Positions 48,891 to 61,033 of a stretch of 64,000 nt of DNA are shown in pieces. The notes beneath the pieces were generated by a model. It did not search any database. It was given only the letters and a program-made list of their open reading frames with translations, and was not told the origin of the DNA. This DNA comes from Phalacrocorax aristotelis. Lineage: Eukaryota; Chordata; Aves; Suliformes; Phalacrocoracidae. Within the stretch, counting starts at the first letter, position 1; every line of letters begins with the position of its first letter. The stretch spans positions 18,828,723-18,892,722 of the forward strand of contig NC_134282.1 in assembly GCF_949628215.1 (NCBI RefSeq), read 5' to 3'. A program made the position numbers and the translations under genes.

Positions 48891-51800
48891 CTACCGTGGA
48901 ATGGCACAAACTCTGTACGGGTGGGGCTGCAGCGTACCCCCTAGAATGGGCTCTGTGTTGATCTTCGTCACCCCCTCAGGGAGCTGGAAGGTGAATGCCC
49001 GCAGCAGGCTGGCAAAGAAAATAAAGAGCTCGGTCCTCGCTAGATGCTCCCCCAAACACACACGGTGCCCTGCAGAAGGAAGAGGGGAAGGACAGTGAGT
49101 ATCTAGGCCTACTGTTAATTTCCAAGTGTTCCTCATTGGAACTGATGGCAGAAGCAGAACAGGTGAATAATACCTTCACATTTCCAGATTAGCAGGCAAA
49201 TAAAGGGAAAATAAAAATCCAAAGGAACTTTACTGCTAAGTTTCATCTCTAACTGTGCATTGTTATCTTACTCCTTTCTTTCGCAACTGGATTTTCAGTT
49301 CTGTAAGCAAGAACTTAATCCTTTGTTTACCAGGATACATTCTGCTTTTCTTTCAGCTTGTTCCTTTAGAAGGGATTGCAAGTAACTCCAGTACACACAA
49401 GACACATGGCTTCTCAGGAAAAAAAGGTGCATATAAAGAATACTAGAGATAAAACCTGTGGATGACTGCATCATGGAACAAGTCTAGGAAGTTCAGGAGT
49501 TTGAGTGGGATTCCCACTACAGTGTCCTAAGAACAGTTTGGGGTCTGACAGCACAGAAGCATCTCCCTTAGCAAATACAAGCCAGTACTGTTCTTTAAAA
49601 GCAGCAGACAGCAGAGATAGAAGATGTATCTGAAGAAATACCATAGTTTCACACTTCTGTATTCTTCATCTAATCTGTTGGGTTGGTTCAAATTGCCAGT
49701 GCATTTACCTGATGAGAATGGTAAGAAGGCTTCTCGAGGTGTAAAGTTTCCTTCTTTATCCAGAAAATGGCCAGGGTTGAACTGTCGAGGTGTCTCCCAT
49801 TGCTCAGGGTCATAGAGAACAGATGCTATATTTGGTATAATGATGGTGCCCTGCAAGGAAGGTACTGTTGATTCACTTCTATCTACTAGCCTCTCACCCA
49901 TCAGTTTCTGCCTGGCAGATAAAACTGCTGCTTGTTGCCATTTCTTTGTAAAGAGTAGATATGATGTGGTTAGAAGACTATTTTCCTGAAAATGGGAGTT
50001 TGTGATATTTTTCTTAGTTGGAAATTATCAGTTCTCAGCCCTGTAGCTACATCAGTGGGTGTTAACAGCATTAGTGCTGTTGGTACAACTGCGTTGTGGC
50101 CACTTTCCTACTAATCTTAGTAACACTTCAGTAGGACTCCTGTTGATATTCAGGTCCCATCATTGGAAACCTCCTTTCAGGCTTAACAGAAAGAGAAATT
50201 CTCCAGAAATGTCTGCAGTACTTCCTTGACAGCAACCTCTGAGCCCTTTTAGCAGTAGTACTTTGGGCTTTTTCTTTACTGGTTGTTCCCAGCAGACCAG
50301 TTCATGTGCCTTAGCTACCTGGCTGTCAGAAGAAAACAGGATAGAGTGAAACCTTCACCACAAAATCAGTTAGGTGGAGCCAGTCCCAGATGCCAGTAAT
50401 GGTGCTGGCCTCTCCCATCTCTGTTCCATAAAAGCAACAAATTCCTGTTTCTTGCTAGCATTTTACAGTGAGAAAGAACTGGCACTCAGCATGGCTTATG
50501 TCACTGTACAAAATGCCCTGCTGGCTGTGAACACTTGTCTTAGGCAGTATTTGGGGGTAAATTCCTCACTGTCAGCTATAGAGGACAGTCTCTCATCTTG
50601 TACAGATTCAGACAGGTCCCTTCACTCACAGATTCAGTGGAGCTGTGAGCCATCCTCTCACAACTCTTCCTCCATCCAGCAGTGCTGGCAGTGCCAAGCT
50701 GGGCAGGGATGTCTTAACCTGTGCTTTGTCAAACCAGTTTCTCCTCTCAGTCCATCCCCAGACAAGCAGAGCTGGTCTCTGCAGTTGTGCTGTTGATCAG
50801 CAGGGCAGGAGGTGGAGGCTTCTGTGGCAGGAGTCTTACCAGCTCTCTGAGCTCCAACATGCTGAGTGAGAGACTTATTTCATTCCTGGAGTCACAAATG
50901 TTGCTGCACCATGTTGCTGGGTTATATGGAGAACAGTTTATAGACAGAACAAGACAAAACTGGAATAAAAGCTAAATGTCTCCCTGCAGAAGAAAGAACA
51001 GAGGCTGAAAATGTGTCTGCACCTTTTTGACAGGGAATCCTAGCAATGTAGTGTTCCTCACACACACTCTGGGCATGCCAACTGAGACAATGTTGCTGAA
51101 GCGCTGAACCTCATGAACCACAGCATTTGTATAGGGCAGTTTTTTCCGATCCTCATAGCAGATTATCTGGGAAGGACCCAAAACAGTATCCAACTCCTTC
51201 TGCACTTTTTCTGTGGAGAAATATTCACCATTTCAGATGGGAAGAATGCATCAGATATTTCAACAAGTCTCTTTTCTTAGAGCAACAGGAAAATGTATTA
51301 TTTCAACATAGTGCATAAAGTCTATAACTTGTGATTAAATATTATTTGATGCCTGAGTTTAATATATAAAAATAAAACTAAACAGGAAAAAACCCAGTGT
51401 GATCCAGAATCATAAACAAGGACTATACCGTACTTATTCCAACTCTAATATTTATTTAACAGAACGCATGGTGGGTGTAGGGCGAGTCACTCAGCTTCAG
51501 ATTTTGAAAGTATTTTAGGAATTGCTCAGTTTACTTTATCTCAGAATCTAAATCTCATTTGCCAAATCGTCATAGATGCCTCTGATATTAACTCCCAGTG
51601 CTGGGGATGAGTTGAGCAGAGTTGGTCCAAGTATGGCAACATACTGTATGAACAAACACCACCTGAATCAGCCTAAAACCTTGGATGCAGATATAGACTC
51701 AATGGCAAAGCCTTTTCAGCCTCCTACTGAGGCTGTGGGAATACAGATATTTCCCTTGCTTTCAGTGCTCAAGCACAGCAGATGGAAAAGCCACTAGGCC

Positions 51801-54800
51801 GAGGAGTACCTGAGTCCTCCTTAAACTCTGACTATGTCCTTTTTCTTCCTGACATAGACGTGTATAAGGAAATTCAGCCTGGATCCACAGAGGCGCTCAT
51901 GGAATTGGTGTTAATAAGCTAAGCAACCTCTTTGCAATATTAACTCAGACAGGGACAGTTTGTATGTACTTCCCTGCAGTTCTTTCCTGAAAACACACCC
52001 TCTATGTATCAGGCAGCCAGAATCCTCCCCTTAAACTTCTTTTTCTCTTTCTACAGTCTTTCCATCCCTTGCTGTTGTTTCACATTCATGCTTTGTTTTC
52101 TCCTAGGGTTTGTGTGCTGCTTTGTGAATGAACTGCAACATTACTGGTTATTTAGATGCTAACACCATTGGCTGCTTACACGCAGAATATGCTCTGCAGA
52201 AACCTTGAGGCCACCCATGAGCAACCCATATTCCATGGATGTCCACTGCCTAGCCTTGTGCACAAAGCACTCAGCAAAGGGAGGAAGGATTCACTGCGTT
52301 CTACAAGGATTTGCACTGTGCAAATTATCTTGCATCTCTACCTGTTTCCTGACAAGAAAGACACAGGAAAAGGCAGCCATCTGTACCAGGACCATTGGCC
52401 CTCCTTAGGGCTACCTGCAGCCCTTTATAACCTGCCAAGATCTGAAGATCTGTCCAGCTGGTTTGTCCAGTAAGGGATGCAGTGGGTTGTTGAAAGTATT
52501 GGTGTGCTCAGCAAGGAGTGTTGTGGCAGAAGGGAAAGAGAACATAGGCTGACAGTGTGGCAAACACAGCAAAGATGTGTTAGTACTCCTCATACCTGAA
52601 AGATGTCTGATGCAGACAGGCCTTGTATTAGAGCTCTGATCTCTGTTCCTGCTGCCATCAGTCAGCCTGCAAACACTCCACACAGAGCACCTCACTGACT
52701 TGTCACTGCAAAGAGCTAACTTTTGTCTCACTGCAAGTGCCTTCCGCCACCTGGTTTGGTCAGGTCATAGGATGGGCCTCTGATTTTTTCCTCTGCTGCC
52801 ATTCTTTGTGTTTTCAGAGAGTGAGAGCCAGGATCAACTAGTGGCTTTTGTGTCTGCAATATTTGTAGTACCCACAGCATTTCACAGCAAGAATCCCTCT
52901 CACCTTGGATGTCTGGATTCACTACCATATAGAGCAGTCCCCAGTACAATGTTGTGCTTGAGGTCTCTGATCCACCAAGGAAAAGATCATTTATAACATG
53001 CGTCAAATTCTCTTCATCATACTTGGGCTTCACTCCGTCTTTAGACTGTAGAAGATGATAAAAAGTTGAAGTTAAAGCATAAAAGTTAGGTCATCCTGTA
53101 TGCCTCCTGTGTGAGAGTTATTTCCACAGCTGTCATGTGCACAAAGAATATTCAGAATTACAGTTTTTGATGAGTACTAAGAGATTAATAGTTTCCCAAA
53201 TGGACGTGGTAAGTCTGCATTGCTCTTTTGCATGAGGTGGAATACTCTTTCATCAAAAAACAGGCAATCTTATACTTGTGGACTACATCATGAAAACTTT
53301 AAAGCACACTACAAATTTTGCAGTTATCCTAGAGTGTACTTCTAAGTAAGTGCCCCACAATGTGTCACTCATTAGGCCTTGATATCTCCAGTATGCTATC
53401 AAATGGTGCTAGCAAATACCAAAGAAAAAAGTATCTGAATGAAAGGTTCTCAACAGAACATCTTGAGAGTAATTTCTTTAGTGTAGATGTGAACTGGTGA
53501 GAGAGAGGTACCTGTGTATTTTCTTCTTACAATAAAGGTGTAAAATATAAAAACAATTAGAGAAAATACATTAGGCAAAAACATTTTAAAATAAACAGAT
53601 TGCAATAACTTGCACCCCTGACACCAGAGGAAGCTGCATTTTTGCCTCTAAAATGTTTATTTTAGTAAATCTCATCGTACTTATTCAGATATAATGTACA
53701 AGAGCCCATGAGCTAACACTGTGAGAACGTGGCAGCCTGACTAGCTGAAAGCTTATGACTAGAGGTAAAGGCTAGATAAACTTCATCTATCCTAGGAAAG
53801 AGATGCTGCTTCTGGCTCCTGAAAGTATCCCAAAATGACTGAGATTGGAGCAGGAATCCTTTAAAGAGTAGAGAATTTCTTCATAAGAAGAAGAATAAGA
53901 AGAAGAAGACCTAAAGAGAGTTTCCAGTAAAGGGAAGATCCTCCACGAATGGTTCCCTCCCCAGGGAGGAACCACACAGTTGTGTGGTACAAGGACAGCC
54001 AGTGTTAGGACACACACTGAAACCCAAAGAATCATATTGGCTATTTTGGGGTAATTGTCTATGCATGCATATTTAATCGCGTTGTAAACATGAGGTACCT
54101 TGCTGTAGAATGTGAGGCAGTCTACCGAAGTCACGTAACCTACAGGCATAAATTGTCTCATATTTTCTACAGGATTGAAGTATACACATGGATATTTATG
54201 GGAAGCAGATGTTAGCTCTTGAGTTCACATCCTAACATACTTTGTGTTAATTCGTTCATGTAACCAAAACATAAAACTGGATGCCTTTCCGGGAGACATG
54301 CATTAGTAAGTCCCAGGCTACTGTATTCACATTAAGAAGCCTAGAAATGTAAGAAACTATGATAGAAGGGGTCAGACTGGATGATTTAATGCATATTTGG
54401 CCTCATACTCCATAAATGTGTCATCAGGAAGAATGAACACTTACTTTCTCCATCTCAGCAAGGTAAAAGTCAATGAAATCCTGTGGTTCACTTGGTATCC
54501 CCCTCTCCATATGTCTTCTGATCTCCTTCCTTGCAAAAGAACTCAGGACATCATAGCAAGATAATGCTTTCTTATGAGGACCAGGGAGACGGCACATGAG
54601 CCAGGGAAGGATTTCATACAGCTGCAGGAGTGACACAGAAGAGGTAGTGCAAATTATCTGTCAGTAACAAATAAAGCTGCTTTTAGAAACACCAACAGAC
54701 TGAATTGTCCTGTCTGGAAATGTGGAATAAACAAATTAACATTGCTTTGAGTAGATTTTTGCCATCATGTGGGAAGACCTTATTACTAATTTTGACACAC

Positions 54801-57800
54801 TCCTAGGGTCAAGGCAGTACTGACAACACTCTGCTCATGCCAGTAAGTGTACTCGACTAATGCAGATCACAAGAAGATGTTATTCCTGTACAGTTGGAGA
54901 CCTTAGATCCCCCACACCCAAAAGGTAAGGACATCCTTTCTGGATACTGTGTGGCTACTAAGATTAATAATTCTGCAGCCTCACGTAACCAGTGGAATTT
55001 GTGGAGCTCAAAGAAGGAAAGTGTAGACTGGGTATCACTCTAAAAGCTAATTTAGTTTTCCCCATCAGAGCCCTCGTGACTGCTTTAGCAGTCCTGTAGG
55101 ACCAATAATTGTTCTGATAGTTACACATATTACATCTCCAGTCTGCTGAGTGTATTTATACACACAGTTGTCAGCTCAAAGTTCTGTCCTCTAGCTTGGA
55201 TAGTTCTCTCTTTGCAGCATCTGCCATTCCACCCTGCCAGGCAAAGAACATTTCTCTCTCTTCTCTTTCTTCTTTTAGACCTAACAATCAAAACCTCTCT
55301 AATTTTACATAATAGTTTGTAGGTCATCCCATTAACAGTTCTCTACATTTGTTTCACTCCAGACTCACAACATAAGGTGTCCAAGACCCTAGAATATGTC
55401 CCACAGGTTATTACACACTAGAATCTACTTAAACACTTCTCTGGATCTCAAAAGTGCTGGAAACACTCTAGGATCCCATTTGCCTTTTTCATCCTGTTAT
55501 CTGCTAGTTTACACCAGTCCCTTTCCTCTTAACTTTTGCACTGAAATGTTCTAAGCTCATAGCAGATAGCGGAGTCACATGGAGAGGACAAGGGGGAATG
55601 GACACAAGTGGCTCTTCGGGAGATTCCGATTGGATGCTAGAGGAAAATTTTTCACAGTGAGGACAGTCAACCATTGGAATAATCTCCCCAGGTTAGTGGT
55701 TGACTCGGCCACGTCGGACACCTTTAAGAGTCGTCTGGACAGGGTGCTGGGCCGTCTTGTCTAGGCTGTGCTTTTCCCAGAAAGGTTGGACTAGATGATC
55801 CCTTCCAACCTGTGATTCTGTGATTAATCTCATTAATTCCTAATACGTTTCATAATTTCATTTTGTACTATTAAAATTTGTTCCGTTCTTATAACTCCAA
55901 TCCAAGGTGTGTAAGGGCTCTTGCAGCAGGGTACCCTGAACCTCCTCTGTATTGTTACAGTCTCCTGCCTTTGATCACCCACAAATTTAATCTATTTTTC
56001 TATTTTTTACTACTGGAAAGTTGTGTGGTGCTACCCTCTTATGACAGATTTGTTGAAAATGTTTACTACCACATCAGCATTTTAGTTTGCCTTTTTCTAT
56101 AAAACTCAAATGTCAATGGAATTTGCTATGCCATCCACAGTCCCTGTAACACCCAGCTTCCCCCCCTCTAAGGGTCTAATCCACAAAGTCTAATTCATGG
56201 GGAAAACTTAAAGACACTTCAAGTGAAAAGTTGGCCTTTATGGTATGTTGTGGGAGGTACCTACCAAAAAAACCTCTGACAGGACTTGAATTGTGAGACT
56301 GTCAGAGAATGTATGTATTGTGTTTGTAATGTGTGAATTGCAAGCTTGTAATGAAGTAATGGAAAGATTCATAATGAATATTTCATTATTTGTGAAGGAG
56401 GGGAAAAGAAAATTGTCAGCATACAATTTTCAGAATAGTAAAAAGCAGAACAGTGAATCCAATGATACCCATTTTTGGAGGAGAGAAGTAAATAGAAGGG
56501 GGAGGAGCAGCACTGCAGAGTTCAAATTTATTACAAACTCCAGTCTCAAGTTAAGTTTAAAGGTTTCTGTTAACTGTCTCAGAACTGCTGAAAGGCTTAA
56601 AGCCAGGAGCCAACAGAGAGATGTCCCCTAAACTTGCAAATAAACAAGAGAGTTCTTAAAAATAGCCTCAAAACCAAGAAGGCAGTAATGAGGTCCCTAT
56701 GGATACCTCTGAACTCCCAGGTTGCATTTGCCAGTTGCACTGTGCTGAGTGAAGACATATTTTTGTATCTCCACTTTCATTTTCTACCTGTTTCAGAAAA
56801 AAAAAAAGCATATTATTTACTCACCTGATGGACAAAGCTGCCTGCAAATCTGAATATATTCTCTGTGGCACAGACCAGTTCATGGAAGGTTTTGTCCTCA
56901 TCAGAGAAGTGATATCCAAAAACCAGAGCACAAATTACATTTGAAATAGAATGGAAAAGAGGGAAAGAAGGATCCACAGGTCTTCCTGCAAACACAGTAA
57001 CTGGTATTCACTCTCAATGTTTTCTTCAGGTGTTCCTTTTACAGATAGGACAAGATGTTATTAGAGATGATGTAAAATGTTCCCTTTATCCAGCTGGGTC
57101 ATGAATGGGGACAGAGATGTGGCATTAATGTGTGTATTCATGAAAATAAAACATAGTCTTAGAGCAAAGGGCACTGTTAAACTGTTCTCTCATAGCTCTA
57201 AAACAATCTCATAGCCCTTCCTGTGAAATAACATTGTACAACTAAGATCCATTAGACGGTATAGTATCAAATCCACTGTCCTCAGTTGTATGGAAGAAGA
57301 CAAGTCCGAATGTGAGAAGGAAGAAATGTCGGTGGAGATGAACTAAGAGAAGAGAGTGACAGACGTTCAAAAATGCAAAAAACTACTTAGGAGGAAAGGC
57401 TGAAGGAACTTGGAAGGTTTAAGAAGCAGAATAGATAGATGGGAACTGCAAAGTATACCTAATAAAATTATTACAGTCTCAGCTGTGAACAGTAGATCAT
57501 CAAATCTCTGTCTGATGATTTTTTTGAAGTTACGAGACAGACATCCATCAAAAATTATTTTGATAGAAATGATCCTGGCTTGGACTTGAGGATGAACCCA
57601 ATAATCCACTCCACCTCCTACTTTCTTCAATACTTTTGCCAATAGTTACTTAGCCAGACAGACACTAAAATATCCAGTTTACCTCGTGGCACCTAACACC
57701 ATTGAAATTTAGAGATTTAGAGAAATGACTAAGCTCTGCAATACTCTTTAGTTACCTATTGTAGGCAGGCTGAGAATGGCTTGGCTGTGCAGTTCAGTGG

Positions 57801-60800
57801 CATCATATCATTGTACAATCATATCATAGACAAATGATGAGCCCATGGAGGTGGAATTTCAGAAGTTCCCAATTTCATTAGGTTTATGAATGGCTTTTTA
57901 AGAAAGAAATTCCCACTTGTGATCCTATGCTATCTGCTCTTCAGATTTTGGTAGGTTTGGGGGCACCACTCCGGACCTACCCCTACCCTAGAAAGGGGTA
58001 GGTAAGTTTGCACACTGAAGGTATGGATCCAGGACTGAAAAGTGTCTGATTTCTTAGCAGATAAATACCTTTCAGGTTCACAAAGAACTCCACCAGGTGA
58101 GAGGCCTCCTCTTGCACTCGATACTCCAGGCCTTTTTTCCCCATTCCCAGATTGCGTAGAGTCATTATACCAAAGCGTCTCTGCTGCTTCCAGGAGTTTC
58201 CACTTGCCAGTATAATACCTGAGGGTATTCCCTGCCATATTAATATTTGCCAAGACATGAATGATTGATTTTAAAATATATTATAAAATACATGGAGAAA
58301 ATCATGGAATACACTGTGACAAAAGTATCTTTAAGTGAAACTATCAGTAACCAGAAATCATAGCCAAACATGCCCAAACTAGACTATTGATTGTAGGTGA
58401 TCTTTGAAAAGAACAATCTAAGGATTTGCTGACTGCTTTATTTCTTGATGTCTTAAAAAACAAAACAAAACAACTTAAGATGCCTTTTAGAAGATCTGCT
58501 TTAGCCATATTCAAGGCTTCATGTTCAAGACAGGAATAACTGGGTGAATTTCTACCGAGTGCTGTGGAGGGCCAGGGTATGTTTATGGAGATATAGATCA
58601 ATTAATGCTTGCAGGTTGAGGTGATGAGGGTAAAGGATAAGTGACATTCGGGTCCTGTTTCTCCTCTAGAAGGGAGATGATTCTACTGATTGTTAAATTG
58701 CACTAGGAGCCCTGAACTGCTGCTGTGATGGTGATGTTTTACCTAGCTTTAAAAAAATCTGGTTTTGCTTTGGTATAGCGCATGCAGGGGAGGAAAAAGA
58801 AAAGACTACAAACTGCTAAAATACACTAAGAAGTGGGTTTTTGTGTGCCAGAGGCACTCTCACAGTCAAAGGGTATTCACAAAGCATTTAAGAGTGGCTG
58901 CAAACACAGCAATGACACTTCTGGAATAGGGTGTTATAGGCCTCTTGCTCATGATGGAAGGTGTTTGGAAACCATAATGTATACAGTTATCAAACATATA
59001 AAGAAGATTTGCATTCATGGAATGTACACCAAAATCATGTGCAGCAAATGAGATTGTTCTGCGAGGAGGGCAAAACTACTGAGTTCTGAGCTGGGATCAC
59101 ATACACCTTGAACACAGTGAAAAGGTCACCTAGAAACAACCTGATCTGGAGTGTTTCCCAGGCTTGGGAAAGCTCAGGACAAAAGGCATCACAGCAAGTA
59201 ATAAGTTATTCTCAAGCACTAATGGAGGATTTGGGCAGTATCTGATGGAAGAGCGTTCTGAATGGGAGGGCAGAGGGCCTAAGAAGGAGGAGTAGTTTGC
59301 CAAGTCAACATGCCGTGCAGTCTTTATGGCAGGAAAATCTCACCTTTTCCTTTCGCCATTGCTTTGAAGAAAGGAGACACCATCCTCCCAGAAACATCCT
59401 CAGGGTGCGTAGTCATGCCATCCTTCACTGCTTGATATCCATTCAGTATGATCGCTGGGGTCCACCCAAACCACAAAGTATATATGTTACCATGAGTTTT
59501 TGCCAGCTGTAAGTGGAAAAGGTGCCAGAAAAGAACAGATGAAACCTCATACATCTCAAACAGACACTGCACCTGCTATTCATCAGCCCAATGGCCAGTT
59601 TTGTGCTGAGAACATCATCCCTATGAATATAATTATAGCTAGAAGCAGAAAGGGACTGTTGTTTTTCCAAGTATGAGGCTTTCAGCAGCCAATTTTGTTT
59701 ACCTGAGGGAGAAGTGATTTTCTTTTCAAAGGACAGGCTGCAGCAACACTGCAGCAAAAGAAAGAAAACTTTGTATTTTATGTTGCATCACATCCAACCC
59801 CAACATTTGTACCTCGTTAATTGAACAACCACACTCTTCACGTCTCAGGGGCTCTGTGCCTCCAGCTAGCCCTTCCTTTGCGAAAGGAAACTGACTCATT
59901 AAACCTGCTCCATCTGTGTGTCTAGCAGAGCAGGTGGAGCCAGAAACTAGTAAACAGCCCTGAAGTGCCAGTGCACTGCAGCTAAGTCCAGGGTTTCCTC
60001 ACAGCACTAAGGAGAGCACTGACCGTTTGAGACAGCAGAGGTATCCAAGCAGGGACAGGTGTATGACAGAAGAAATTCAATCATTTGTGGAAAAAACTTT
60101 GTCCAAGAATGGGACTCTGCTCCAACACACCCACAATGATACAGAGAGGTGGTAGACAGTGTCTAAGGTGGCACCAGAATTACATCCAACTGATCACACT
60201 AGCTACTCACTTCTCCTTATAATTCTTTAGATACTGGCTTTCCTCTCCCTGTTACAGCATCACTGCCTGCCTGAGTCTGGACTGCACTCAATGATCTGTG
60301 TGTACTGTCTCAATCATAGATCTGAATTAGAGGTCATCTGCAAAACATCAGAAGAATTACTGCCAGGGTACAGGGAGGGCTGGAGTTGGCCTGGGGAGGA
60401 GCAGCTGTCTCTAAAAACAAGTGACAAATAGTTTTAAGGAGTTGTTGGAAGCTGGGAAGTGTATGCCCTTTCTGTATTACAAGCATACACACACATCCAC
60501 CATCTTGCCTACTTTTTGATCAAATTAGACAATGCCAGTGCGTCAGAATTTTAAAAAGCAACGCATATGGACTTATCAACAATGGAGAAGGATCTTTTTG
60601 AACTGGTATTCTCTAACCTTAATAGCAACTCAGAAACCCTGTCCCCAAGCTTTTTTTATTCTTAAGGATGTTAAGTTTCTCATGAAGATGACATATTCCA
60701 CATAAGAAGGTGACCTGAATGTAGGAATCATGTTGATCTTTATAAGTCCATACCTCATCTGTAACTTTTTAAGACTTCAAAACTTCATTTTGCTATTAAG

Positions 60801-61033
60801 GTATCAGATTTGTTTAAGCTGTGACTAAAATTAACCAATTAAGAGCATCTTAAAAGAAATACCTCCATCAGAAGATCCCGATGAAACTGAAAGTTCAGGT
60901 GCACCAAGTTTCCAAGCAATGGTAGAGGAGTTGGTCCAGGTGGTAATTGCTTGCATGCCTTTTGCAGTTTGAAAAACTCAACAATTAACAAAAAAATTAT
61001 CAGGACTACAAAAGCTTGACTTATTGTCAGCAT
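48891..61033 (-). CDS. Cytochrome P450 family 2 (CYP2) monooxygenase, complete 9-exon gene, 490 residues
   Basis: This is an ER-membrane haem monooxygenase that uses NADPH-P450 reductase; the substrate is unknown. Exons: 61033-60863, 59506-59344, 58218-58069, 56985-56825, 54621-54445, 53045-52904, 51210-51023, 49850-49709, 49069-48891. The lengths (171, 163, 150, 161, 177, 142, 188, 142, 179 nt) and phases are those of the CYP2 family and join without a break to 490 residues. Visible motifs: N-terminal anchor (residues 1-23), hinge [12 protein letters not shown] (31-42), C-helix W121/R125, I-helix GGSETS (298-303), K-helix E355/R358, and haem loop F429-G438 with the haem-ligand Cys436 (codon 49058-49056). 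The exon 7 donor is GTGCAG, somewhat weak. The subfamily is unresolved: the C-terminus ending CAIPR resembles the CYP2K/CYP2W/CYP2AB group. Position beside EIF4E2 makes CYP2AB a guess to test. Confidence 0.95.
53886..53911. repeat. Short AAG-rich microsatellite in CYP2 intron
   Basis: Imperfect repeats of AAG/AAGAAT lie in the intron between CYP2 exons 5 and 6. The stretch is too short to affect annotation, but it is likely length-variable. Confidence 0.7.
55569..55826 (+). mobile_element. CR1 LINE 3' fragment
   Basis: It reads in plus orientation through the typical CR1 end of ORF2 ([20 protein letters not shown], then [20 protein letters not shown]), then the 3' UTR with the TGGACTAGATGATCC block, and ends TGTGATTCTGTGATT. 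It is 5'-truncated, as nearly all CR1 copies are. It lies antisense in intron 4 of the intact CYP2 gene, between exon 4 (56985-56825) and exon 5 (54621-54445). Confidence 0.93.
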
